A stretch of 59,212 bases of DNA. It comes from a virus. Position 1 is the first letter of the stretch. Each line of letters starts with the position of its first letter. Below the pieces are notes generated by a model. The model was not told where the DNA came from and ran no database searches. It saw only the letters and a program-made list of their open reading frames with translations. The stretch covers positions 1 to 59,212 of IMG/VR virus record IMGVR_UViG_3300036791_001093. The stretch is one strand, 5' to 3'. This document shows positions 8,063-15,000 of the stretch, one piece after another. Position numbers and translations under genes: made by a program.

Positions 8063-8079
8063 TGTTACATGATGTAACA
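8063..8079. promoter_or_regulatory. 17-bp palindrome, copy 4
   Basis: TGTTACATGATGTAACA, perfect arms. It lies four bases after the stop of the metallopeptidase gene and 24 bases upstream of the start codon at 8104, so it probably controls or insulates the next transcript. Confidence 0.75.
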
Positions 8080-8103
8080 CAAACCGCGAAGGAGTGACTG
8101 AAC

Positions 8104-8253
8104 ATGTTAGCAGGTGTAATCATCGGCATTGTTGCCATGTTTGTTCTGTGTATGGCTGGCTTCGAACGGACAGCGCTGTCTATAATGTTTCCGTTTGTTG
8201 CGCCCATCTTACTGTACGATTGGTACAAGCGAGGAGGACGCTTGACTGATTGA
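8104..8253 (+). CDS. Small two-helix membrane protein
   Basis: 49 residues. Two hydrophobic stretches (about 3-18 and 26-40, the second containing IMFPFVAPILLY) flank a short polar loop, and the tail is basic (WYKRGGRLTD). It starts after AAGGAGTGACTGAAC. Its place between the VWA-like and DUF3150 genes hints at a membrane link to that module, but that is only by position. Confidence 0.6.
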   Translation: MLAGVIIGIVAMFVLCMAGFERTALSIMFPFVAPILLYDWYKRGGRLTD

Positions 8254-8292
8254 TAACTCAACACTAAACTAAAACTAAAGGAGTAACTGAAC

Positions 8293-9138
8293 ATGGGTCT
8301 CTCGCAAAAGTGCATGCTAGTAAACCTCCACATATCCAGGTGGAATGGCTACAAGATTGATCAGCGCGCAAGTAGTGCCCTGATCAGGGAAGCCAGCGCC
8401 CAGGCCGGCTCGGCGATCGTCTCTAAACGAGTCGTGCCTAAAGAGGCGTTCGCGGATATCGTCACCGCGTACAATGCGCTCAAAGCACATCGCGACCAGC
8501 ATACGCTGCCCTGGTCGGACAAGGGACCTCGTATTATGACCCGGAACATCTTCGAACTGTTCATGTCGGGGTATGGCGATCTGGAACGTCAGTTCAATGC
8601 TGCCGTAAAAGAGTTCATCGAGGTCAGGTATCCGCAGGCGCGCGACCAGGCGTCGTTCCGTTTGGGGACTCTGTTCCAGCCGGCGGACTATCCGGCGGCC
8701 GAGGACTTGCGTCAGAAATTCCGGGTCGACCTGGACATCGACGGCATAACCGAGCCGGATGATTTCCGCGTGACTCTCCCCGAGAAAGAGCTCAATGCGC
8801 TCAGAGTCAACATGGAAGAGAGTATCAAGCGCCGACTCGGTGAGGCCATGAAAGATGTGTGGCTGCGCATCGTGGACTTGCTTGAGCACTACATAGAGAA
8901 GATGGCTGACAGCGAAGCGATCTTCCGGGACTCCACGGTGAACAACCTGGTCAACCTGATGGGGATACTCCCCGGATTGAACGTGACAGGCGATCCGAAA
9001 CTCAGGGAAATCCGTCAGCGGATCATGACGACAATCGGCAGTTATGAGGCCGATGATCTGCGCAAACAGGACGATCTGCGTGCCGCTGCGGCACAAGAGG
9101 CAAAAGAAATCTTGCAAACCGTGAAAGAGGAATTGTAA
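8293..9138 (+). CDS. DUF3150-like protein
   Basis: 281 residues, largely helical. The opening (LVNLHISRWNGYKIDQRAS) and the following pattern of conserved Trp/Tyr and long helices (RVNMEESIKRRLGEAMKDVW) fit the DUF3150 family, found in phages and plasmids next to MoxR ATPases and VWA-like proteins. Its biochemical role is not known. It starts after AAGGAGTAACTGAAC and is followed by a stable hairpin at 9148, so it may end a transcription unit. Confidence 0.75.
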   Translation: MGLSQKCMLVNLHISRWNGYKIDQRASSALIREASAQAGSAIVSKRVVPKEAFADIVTAYNALKAHRDQHTLPWSDKGPRIMTRNIFELFMSGYGDLERQFNAAVKEFIEVRYPQARDQASFRLGTLFQPADYPAAEDLRQKFRVDLDIDGITEPDDFRVTLPEKELNALRVNMEESIKRRLGEAMKDVWLRIVDLLEHYIEKMADSEAIFRDSTVNNLVNLMGILPGLNVTGDPKLREIRQRIMTTIGSYEADDLRKQDDLRAAAAQEAKEILQTVKEEL

Positions 9139-9147
9139 CTGCTTGCG

Positions 9148-9168
9148 CCAGCGCATTCGGTGCGCTGG
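9148..9168 (+). terminator. UUCG-type hairpin
   Basis: CCAGCGCA and TGCGCTGG pair perfectly around TTCGG, ten bases after the DUF3150 stop. There is no downstream T-run; it may be a processing, attenuation or partial termination signal. Confidence 0.55.
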
Positions 9169-9195
9169 TACTAACCTACAAAGGAGTTACCTACC

Positions 9196-9516
9196 ATGTC
9201 TTTGAAAGAGAAACTGATCACGCAGCCGATCCTCTCGGGAGGACCGTCGTTTGCGTCCAGCGATCGGGCAAACCTATTAGAGGTTCTCCAGCGCGCACGC
9301 CGCATCGAAACCAGGCTGACACGTCTTCTGGAGACAGAGGGCATCCAGACAGGCATCCAGCGCCCGTGGTGGATGGACGGCCAAGTGATGATCCCGTCGC
9401 CGACGGTCACGGTAGACGCTATTCTCAAAGCTATTCCCGAGGGCTGGTCGAACCCGGTAGAGATTGTCCTCAAGGAGGATCAGAGGCTCACGGTCATGTG
9501 CCGCATCGTGCCGTAG
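9196..9516 (+). CDS. Hypothetical protein
   Basis: 106 residues, starting after AAGGAGTTACCTACC. An N-terminal helical part (ANLLEVLQRARRIETRLTRL) is followed by a beta-rich part with NPVEIVLKEDQRLTVMCRIV at the end. Soluble and unrecognised. It lies before a second unknown protein and the DNA polymerase, so a replication-accessory role is possible only by position. Confidence 0.65.
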   Translation: MSLKEKLITQPILSGGPSFASSDRANLLEVLQRARRIETRLTRLLETEGIQTGIQRPWWMDGQVMIPSPTVTVDAILKAIPEGWSNPVEIVLKEDQRLTVMCRIVP

Positions 9517-9558
9517 CCTCACGTCTTTAGTAATTTACTTAAACAGGAGTGACTTACC

Positions 9559-10272
9559 ATGGCCTTCCATGTTCGCTGCAACTTCAATCGTATCCAGTCT
9601 TATGCCCAGGCCTTGACGGCCTGGGAATATGGCGTGATCTTCCGCAACGCGCCAGCGCTGCGCGGGCTGGTCAATAAACGCAAGAAACATCTTACGGTTA
9701 GACAAACAGAGTCAGGGGATATCGTCCTGCAGCTGTACGGTCATGACACCGTGACCTGGCACAAAGACAACTCGGTGACTATTCGCGCACATCCTACACG
9801 ATCGACAATCGTGTTTGCTAACCATTGTACGCCCATGAGTATGTTCGTGGGGATGTGCGGCGGATACTTCTCCGTTACAGTTGACGGACGTACTTACAAA
9901 GTGGAGGACTGGATTAGATTCCGGCAGCGCGATAATACCTGGAAGGCAGATCAGATCACGCCATGGTCTATCCCTGCCGTCAACCGCGAGCGCGCCCGGC
10001 AAGCGCTCGACGAAACGGGTTACAAAGAGTTCCGAGTTTGGTTCCAGGTTTATGTGCAGATGGCTGTAGTATCGCAGGATGTTAATCCACTCATCAGGTA
10101 CAGGACTGGTACTGAAGTTGTTGATCTGTTGCGTCAGCGTAAATGGCGCGAGTTGGCCATGTGTTTCCAGAACTCCTGGGGACGCCCCGATCAGGCGTTG
10201 GACGCCGTACGACAGGCGATCTACCACGAATATAATTGCATGGAGCACAAGTCTGTGCCGTTCCTGGGGTGA
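9559..10272 (+). CDS. Hypothetical protein next to DNA polymerase
   Basis: 237 residues, aromatic-rich, not recognised. The first half alternates strands (IVLQLYGHDTVTWH, FSVTVDGRTYKVEDWIRF) and the second is helical. It starts after CAGGAGTGACTTACC, and its end overlaps the ribosome-binding region of the polymerase gene (stop TGA six bases before the ATG), so the two are probably co-translated. Confidence 0.7.
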   Translation: MAFHVRCNFNRIQSYAQALTAWEYGVIFRNAPALRGLVNKRKKHLTVRQTESGDIVLQLYGHDTVTWHKDNSVTIRAHPTRSTIVFANHCTPMSMFVGMCGGYFSVTVDGRTYKVEDWIRFRQRDNTWKADQITPWSIPAVNRERARQALDETGYKEFRVWFQVYVQMAVVSQDVNPLIRYRTGTEVVDLLRQRKWRELAMCFQNSWGRPDQALDAVRQAIYHEYNCMEHKSVPFLG

Positions 10273-10277
10273 TCGAA

Positions 10278-12974
10278 ATGAGAATCGCGGCCTTCGATAT
10301 AGAAACTAGCGGCGAGCTCCATGAGCATGCCCTTCAGCCTTGGCGCGTGCGTCAGGGCAAAGCCTGGTTGACGAGCTTGGCCTGGGTGTGGCGCCAGGAC
10401 GGTAAGACCCTCCATGATGGGGGGTTATTGTCCTCCCCATTGGAAACGACTCAGATGATCCGCGCCATGCTGGCGTGGGCGATCGAGAATGAGTCCATAC
10501 TGGTGGGGTGGAACGTCGTTTTCGACATTGCATGGCTCTATGCCTACGGCGAAAAGGACGCTGCCATCCTTGGGCTTCTTGACAAGGTCCGTTTTCTCGA
10601 TGCGATGCTGCTGTGGCGGCATTTAGATATCGAACCGGACTATGACCACAACCAGCACAGCTACAGCCTCAAGACGGCGGTGCCATTGTTCTTTCCGCAA
10701 TATGCCGGGTACGAAGCTGATATCGACTACCACGGAACGGACCCCGAGCAGCTTGCAAGACTCCATGAGTACAACATCAAGGACTGCGTCTTCACGCTGC
10801 GGCTGGCCTGGAAGTTCTGGAAGGGGTTAACTCACTCTCAACAGATCGTAGCCATAACCGAGGCCGCTTCGTTCAAGATGATCGCCCGCGCCAATCTGGA
10901 GGGGCTCACCGTAGACACGCTGGAGGCCGGCAATCTTTCCGCGTGCCTCAAGCAGGTCGCGGCCGCCAGGCTGGAAAGCCTGGCGCCACATGGCATCACC
11001 GAGAAGATCGTACGCTCGCCCAAGCAACTGGGTGAAGTTCTTTATGACCAGTGGAAACTCCCTGTGCACAACCTCACTCCTTCCGGCGCTCGATCTACTG
11101 ACAAGGTCAGTCTGCACCGGCTGGCGCTCAGGGACATCCGCGTCAAGCAGATCAAGGAATACCGCGAGGCGCTGAACAACGATACCAAGTTCGCACAGGC
11201 CCCTCTCAAATCATGCGCCTACAACGGCGACAGCCGTTCGCATCCGCAGATGAAGGTGTTCGGTACGTACAGCGGACGATGCACCTACGGTTCCAAGCAG
11301 GGCAAGAACAAAGGCACGCGGCAAATCGGATTCGCGCTGCATCAAGAGAAGCGTGATCCGGTGTTCCGCCGGATCATCGTGCCGCCGCCGGGGTTCACCT
11401 TGATGGAGTTCGACGCCGCCGGCCAGGAGTATCGCTGGATGGCAATCGCTTCTCGCGATGGGACCATGCTCAAGTTGTGCCAGCCAGGTCAGGACCCACA
11501 TGCCTACATGGGCTCAAGGATCGACCGCACACTTACTTACAAGCAGATTCAGGAGAATGCCAAGGTCATCGGATCGCCGGAGGCCAACGCACGTCAATGC
11601 GGTAAGGTTGTGAATTTGTGCGTCGCTAGAGATACCAAGATATTGACCGATCGTGGGTATGTCGCTATACAGAATGTCAAGTGCGATGATCTGGTTTGGG
11701 ATGGTGTCGAGTTTGTTACCCATAGTGGTGTTGTCTGTAGTGGCTATCGACCAGTTATCTCCTATCAAGGATTAACAGCAACACCAGAACATGGAGTGTT
11801 AGTTGATGGCGAGTGGGTCTCGCTTGAGGAAGCCGCCGCGCATGGTTGGACCATCTCATCCGAATTGGGCGCGGGATGGGCGGGTAAAGCGTGGGCAGCG
11901 TTTTGGATCGTGGATGGTGTTATCCAGCGTACCGTTCGAGAAAAGTGGCGCGCTCTATGTACGAGCACGTTGTGCCTGTGGCATCGAGCGAGAAGCCAAT
12001 CTTCGTTTCATGGAGACTGGACGATCAACGCAATGCAAAGCATGCGCTTCACGACAAGTGAATGCACGACGGGGGCGGTTTATTGTCCGCAGCGTAACAG
12101 ACAAGCGTTTACAAAAACGGGTCAACGCTTGGTTTCAGAGATGCAACAATCCGAAGGATCAAAGCTATCACAACTACGGCGGACGTGGGATCGAATGTCG
12201 ATTTGGTTCGGTTCGCGAAGCTATAGAGTGGGTCAAGAAACATCTACCGCATCCGACATATTTGAGACTCGACATCGGCCGGATCAACAACGATGGGTAT
12301 TACGAGCCCGGCAACCTGCGCTTAGAGACACGCTCGCAAAACCTACTAAACAGACGCAAGCGTATGTCTATGACATCGTGAACTGTGGACCACGATCCAG
12401 GTTCGCCGCCAATGGACTTATCGTACACAACTCTAGCCAATACCGAGTTGGTTCCAAGAAGCTTCAGCAGATTGCTGAGGTTGACTACGGCATTCGGCTG
12501 TCGCTTGAAGAGGCGCAGCGCATTCAGAAAGTTTACCTGGCGGCTTATCCAGGGCTTCAGCGATATTGGGCCAACCAAATTCAGTCGGCAGAAGCCAATG
12601 GATACGTTGAGACTATCGCTGGCCGCCGGGTCAAGCTGACTGGTTGGCGGGATGGTCATTGGAGTTGGCAGGTAGAAAGTACGGCGATCAACTATCGCAT
12701 CCAGGGAACAGGGGCTGACCAGAAATATCTCGCCCTGCGCTGTGTGCGGGAGTATCTCAATACGATCGGCGCAAGATTTGCGTGGGACCTGCACGATGGG
12801 CTCTATTTCTATGTGCCTACACCAAGGGTGGAAGAGGCGGCGCACGAGATCAAAGACATCTTCGATAACCTCCCTTACGAGGCTGTCTGGCGTTTCAAGC
12901 CGCCGATCCCGATGCCATGGGACTGCAAGGTAGGCCCCAGCTGGGGCGGTCTGAGACCATTCGAGTTTAGTTGA
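10278..12974 (+). CDS. Family A DNA polymerase with 3'-5' exonuclease, intein-containing
   Basis: 898 codons, of which 271 are an intein, leaving about 627 residues, usual for a phage family A polymerase. The exonuclease motifs are AAFDIETSG at the start, NVVFDIAWLY and YNIKDCVF (Exo I-III). Polymerase motif A is LMEFDAAGQEYRW, motif B is RQCGKVVNL/SSQYRVG split by the intein, and motif C is DLHDGLYFYV. The last has Gly where most family members have Glu after HD; the catalytic Asp is present. The start at 10278 (MRIAAFDIE) is chosen over an upstream in-frame codon because the GGGGTGA motif lies at the right distance. It copies the phage genome with the downstream primase-helicase. Confidence 0.93.
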   Translation: MRIAAFDIETSGELHEHALQPWRVRQGKAWLTSLAWVWRQDGKTLHDGGLLSSPLETTQMIRAMLAWAIENESILVGWNVVFDIAWLYAYGEKDAAILGLLDKVRFLDAMLLWRHLDIEPDYDHNQHSYSLKTAVPLFFPQYAGYEADIDYHGTDPEQLARLHEYNIKDCVFTLRLAWKFWKGLTHSQQIVAITEAASFKMIARANLEGLTVDTLEAGNLSACLKQVAAARLESLAPHGITEKIVRSPKQLGEVLYDQWKLPVHNLTPSGARSTDKVSLHRLALRDIRVKQIKEYREALNNDTKFAQAPLKSCAYNGDSRSHPQMKVFGTYSGRCTYGSKQGKNKGTRQIGFALHQEKRDPVFRRIIVPPPGFTLMEFDAAGQEYRWMAIASRDGTMLKLCQPGQDPHAYMGSRIDRTLTYKQIQENAKVIGSPEANARQCGKVVNLCVARDTKILTDRGYVAIQNVKCDDLVWDGVEFVTHSGVVCSGYRPVISYQGLTATPEHGVLVDGEWVSLEEAAAHGWTISSELGAGWAGKAWAAFWIVDGVIQRTVREKWRALCTSTLCLWHRARSQSSFHGDWTINAMQSMRFTTSECTTGAVYCPQRNRQAFTKTGQRLVSEMQQSEGSKLSQLRRTWDRMSIWFGSRSYRVGQETSTASDIFETRHRPDQQRWVLRARQPALRDTLAKPTKQTQAYVYDIVNCGPRSRFAANGLIVHNSSQYRVGSKKLQQIAEVDYGIRLSLEEAQRIQKVYLAAYPGLQRYWANQIQSAEANGYVETIAGRRVKLTGWRDGHWSWQVESTAINYRIQGTGADQKYLALRCVREYLNTIGARFAWDLHDGLYFYVPTPRVEEAAHEIKDIFDNLPYEAVWRFKPPIPMPWDCKVGPSWGGLRPFEFS
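11619..12431 (+). other. Intein in polymerase motif B
   Basis: 271 codons in frame with the polymerase. It begins with Cys (CVARDTKILTDRGYV, block A), has TATPEHGVLV (block B, TxxH) and ends VYDIVNCGPRSRF..NGLIVHN, followed by Ser, the usual block F/G and +1 nucleophile. Removing it restores motif B of the O-helix. The roughly 180 codons between the splicing blocks translate into an unnatural Trp/Ser/Arg-rich sequence in this frame because an HNH endonuclease gene occupies the same DNA in the +1 frame. The intein frame nevertheless has no stop. Confidence 0.92.
11842..12381 (+). CDS. HNH endonuclease nested in the intein in another frame
   Basis: 179 residues from ATG 11842, preceded by GAGGAAG at about nine bases; the open frame reaches back to 11803. 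It has GQRFGSWMVL, paired Cys (CACG, CKAC), NYGGRGIECRFGS and LDIGRINNDGYYEPGNLRLE, the same HNH subfamily as the gene at 4480. It is read in the +1 frame relative to the polymerase and intein. Its stop falls inside the codons for intein block F. It is probably translated as a separate protein and could promote homing of the intein. It is encoded wholly within an essential gene. Confidence 0.85.
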   Translation: MVGPSHPNWARDGRVKRGQRFGSWMVLSSVPFEKSGALYVRARCACGIEREANLRFMETGRSTQCKACASRQVNARRGRFIVRSVTDKRLQKRVNAWFQRCNNPKDQSYHNYGGRGIECRFGSVREAIEWVKKHLPHPTYLRLDIGRINNDGYYEPGNLRLETRSQNLLNRRKRMSMTS

Positions 12975-13026
12975 CCGCGAAAGGAAGGTGATGCCTATTG
13001 GACACGGCCCGACCGATTTTAATAGA

Positions 13027-13056
13027 TCGCCCCCACCACCATGGTGGTGGGGGCGA
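13027..13056. terminator. 30-bp perfect palindrome after polymerase gene
   Basis: The sequence from TCGCCCCCACCACC to its exact reverse complement meets at a central ATGGT-like core (CCATGG) with no unpaired base. It lies 52 bases after the polymerase stop and 20 before the methyltransferase start. It is likely a transcript-end or mRNA-stabilising hairpin; no T-run follows. Confidence 0.65.
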
Positions 13057-13075
13057 CGCAAAGGGACTAACCATC

Positions 13076-13612
13076 ATGCGCTATCATGCAATTTATGCCG
13101 ACCCGCCGTGGTCGTTCCGCACCTGGAGCGCGCGGGGCCGCGGCCGGGCAGCGGAGCGTCACTACAGGTCACACTCCACACTCGACACGATCAAGAGGCT
13201 GCCGATCCAAAACCTCGCTGCCAAGGACTGCGCGTTATTCCTGTGGGCAACCTGGCCCAACCTTGACGATGCCCGCGAGGTTATCGCATCGTGGGGATTC
13301 ACCTACAAGACCTGCGCGTTCCTGTGGGTAAAACAAACCAAGCGCGGTAACGGGTTGCACTTTGGTTTGGGGTACTGGACTCGTGCTAACTCCGAGCCGT
13401 GCCTGCTTGCGACTTGCGGCAAGCCCAAACGGCTTCATGCTGATGTCCCGCAGATTATTCTTGAGCCTGTGCGCGAGCATAGCCGCAAGCCTGACTGCGT
13501 ACGTCAGCGGATCGAGAGACTTGTTGCTGGGCCGCGTATCGAATTATATGCCCGCAATTCCGATCATCTTGGGTGGGATTTCTGGGGAGACGAGATAGAG
13601 AGGTTCCAATGA
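13076..13612 (+). CDS. MT-A70 family adenine methyltransferase
   Basis: 178 residues. DPPW at residues 9-12 is the catalytic motif of MT-A70-type N6-adenine methyltransferases, followed by LFLWATWPNLDDA, WGFTYKTCAFLWVK, and a C-terminal RVELYAR-like segment (RIELYARNS). The start at 13076 has AAGGGA upstream; the longer open frame would include the palindrome and a His/Gly-rich artefact. It probably methylates adenine in phage DNA, protecting it from host restriction, or changes host regulation. No matching restriction enzyme is present. The stop overlaps the next start (ATGA). Confidence 0.88.
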   Translation: MRYHAIYADPPWSFRTWSARGRGRAAERHYRSHSTLDTIKRLPIQNLAAKDCALFLWATWPNLDDAREVIASWGFTYKTCAFLWVKQTKRGNGLHFGLGYWTRANSEPCLLATCGKPKRLHADVPQIILEPVREHSRKPDCVRQRIERLVAGPRIELYARNSDHLGWDFWGDEIERFQ

Positions 13613-14004
13613 CTAAGCAAATATGTAGACCCTACGGAGCAATGTATTCCGATGGAGCTTATGACAGGTTCATCGCTCAAGGCTGGAAATATATCTCGAC
13701 TGCTTATTGTCTGCACTGGATCAGTACAGGGCGTCGTTGTCGCTGCCTTGGCGGCGATCGGGCCTTTTCATGGATGGATCATGTTTCAGGTTATACCCGT
13801 GAAGGCAAGGACGGGATGGAGCGGCTTCTTCTATGTCAACCATATTTTCTCAACGATCCTGAGACGCTGATCGCAGCGGCTGAAGAATTCAATCTGGAAG
13901 TCGCTATCAGTGGTCGTGGATGGTATGGCCACGGCACCGTGACCATTGAACTGCGACCTCGTGAGGTTCCCAATGACCAGCTATCTGATCAACACCAGGA
14001 CTGA
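13609..14004 (+). CDS. Hypothetical protein
   Basis: 131 residues when started at the ATGA overlap with the methyltransferase gene. It has several Cys (CLHWISTGRRCRCLG) and ends with a Gly/Trp segment (SGRGWYGHGTVTIEL). I do not recognise it. Tight coupling to the methyltransferase gene suggests co-expression; it overlaps the next gene by 32 bases. Confidence 0.65.
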   Translation: MTKQICRPYGAMYSDGAYDRFIAQGWKYISTAYCLHWISTGRRCRCLGGDRAFSWMDHVSGYTREGKDGMERLLLCQPYFLNDPETLIAAAEEFNLEVAISGRGWYGHGTVTIELRPREVPNDQLSDQHQD

Positions 14005-14161
14005 CCGCAAGTTCGAGATCATCGCGATCGACCGCAAGAAGAACGTGCTCACGCTGCGTGGCGAGACCGGCGGCGTGTTCGAGGAACCTTACGACAAACA
14101 GCACCTGAAAGAACTGGGTTACACTTACGTGCAGAAAGACGAGTCACAAGATGCCGAATAG
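13973..14161 (+). CDS. Small hypothetical protein
   Basis: 62 residues, highly charged. The start MTSYLINTRTDRKFEIIAID is preceded by GAGGTTCCCA. It is probably a small beta-barrel-like protein (IIAIDRKKNVLTLRGE) with an acidic tail. Unknown function. It overlaps both neighbours. Confidence 0.6.
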   Translation: MTSYLINTRTDRKFEIIAIDRKKNVLTLRGETGGVFEEPYDKQHLKELGYTYVQKDESQDAE

Positions 14162-14429
14162 CCCGGCCGTGCCAGGATCAAAACTGTTACACGATGTAAC
14201 ACCCCGGCCAAATGGAAAGGACGAGGGACTCGATCCGAAGATTACCAGGATGGTCGAGTTCCTCGATCGGGCGATCCGGACCCAGGACCCGACTGTTGGC
14301 GTTGTCGTGGCCGCTTTTGGCGTTTTGCTTGGAACTAAAGTCCTGAGCCATGAGCACCTCGAACGCATGGTCAACGATCTATCGATGGCAACCCGCGTCG
14401 GTTTCTATCTCAGCCGCAAGGACAAATGA
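14151..14429 (+). CDS. Small helical protein with embedded palindrome
   Basis: 92 residues. The N-terminal GSKLLHDVTPR is encoded by one of the 17-bp palindromes; a nearly identical peptide (GPKVLHDVTPS) occurs in the primase at the same repeat. The remainder is helical (MVEFLDRAIRTQD, VGVVVAAFGVLLG). The ATG overlaps the stop of the previous gene. No recognised family. Confidence 0.6.
   Translation: MPNSPAVPGSKLLHDVTPRPNGKDEGLDPKITRMVEFLDRAIRTQDPTVGVVVAAFGVLLGTKVLSHEHLERMVNDLSMATRVGFYLSRKDK
14185..14201. promoter_or_regulatory. 17-bp palindrome, copy 5 (inside a gene)
   Basis: TGTTACACGATGTAACA lies within codons 12-17 of the gene starting at 14151. The 15 bases upstream also resemble those of the copy at 21016 (CCAGG..CAAAA), as if a short module had been inserted in both genes. 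Confidence 0.7.
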
Positions 14430-14430
14430 A

Positions 14431-15000
14431 ATGTCGTTGAAGCATATCATGTTGGATATCGAAACATGGGGGACATCTCCCTACTCGGTCATCATCATGA
14501 TCGGGGCATGCGTGTTCGACCCATATGCTTCCCAGCCGGACGAGATCATCGCGGACCGCTTCGAGGTCGCGATTGACCCAGCCAGCTCTGCTGGCTTGCG
14601 TACTGATGCCAAGGCTGTGCTGTGGTGGATGGACGGCGCGCGCGACGAGGCCCGGCGTATCTGGCTGGGCAAACCCAAACTATCGCTGTACGCGGCGCTG
14701 GATGGCTTTACCGACTGGCTGCTGTCGCACTCTGTCGGTGACGTTCAATGCGGCAACCTGCGCATCTGGGGCAATGGCAGCGACTTCGATAATGTCCTTT
14801 TGCAGCACGCCTATGAAGTCGCCTCGCGCGAAGTGCCATGGAGCTTCCGGCATAACCGGTGCTTTCGCACCTTGCGCAACCTATTAACGTTCGAGGAAGG
14901 TCACTACCTGGGCACGGCGCATACCGCCTTGGCTGATGCCGAGAACCAGGCGATCCGCGCCAACCAGATCGTCCGCCTTCTTGGAATGAGACTGACATGA
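14431..15000 (+). CDS. DEDDh-type 3'-5' exonuclease
   Basis: 189 residues. HIMLDIETWG gives the first acidic pair (D9, E11), WGNGSDFDNVLL the middle Asp, and HTALADAENQA the final His...Asp, as in RNase T / DnaQ-like DEDDh exonucleases, especially the phage group with DIETWGT. It probably trims DNA or RNA ends during replication or host DNA turnover. The start MSLKHIM is chosen because the longer frame runs through the previous gene. It ends with an ATGA overlap into the Cas4-like gene. Confidence 0.85.
   Translation: MSLKHIMLDIETWGTSPYSVIIMIGACVFDPYASQPDEIIADRFEVAIDPASSAGLRTDAKAVLWWMDGARDEARRIWLGKPKLSLYAALDGFTDWLLSHSVGDVQCGNLRIWGNGSDFDNVLLQHAYEVASREVPWSFRHNRCFRTLRNLLTFEEGHYLGTAHTALADAENQAIRANQIVRLLGMRLT

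Noticed and set aside
8317-9156. A 279-codon open frame on the minus strand
   Set aside because: It mirrors the DUF3150-like gene; its translation is Arg/His/Val junk typical of the antisense of a GC-rich gene and no start signal precedes it.
12780-12810. Inactive polymerase because motif C reads HDG instead of HDE
   Set aside because: The catalytic Asp is present and motif A and B are intact, so this is a variant, not evidence of loss.
12300-13061. A 253-codon minus-strand frame across the polymerase end
   Set aside because: Lies opposite recognised polymerase motifs; composition is unlike a protein.
12998-13075. N-terminal extension of the methyltransferase
   Set aside because: It translates the 30-bp palindrome into a His/Gly run; the ATG at 13076 has a proper ribosome-binding site and begins the domain.
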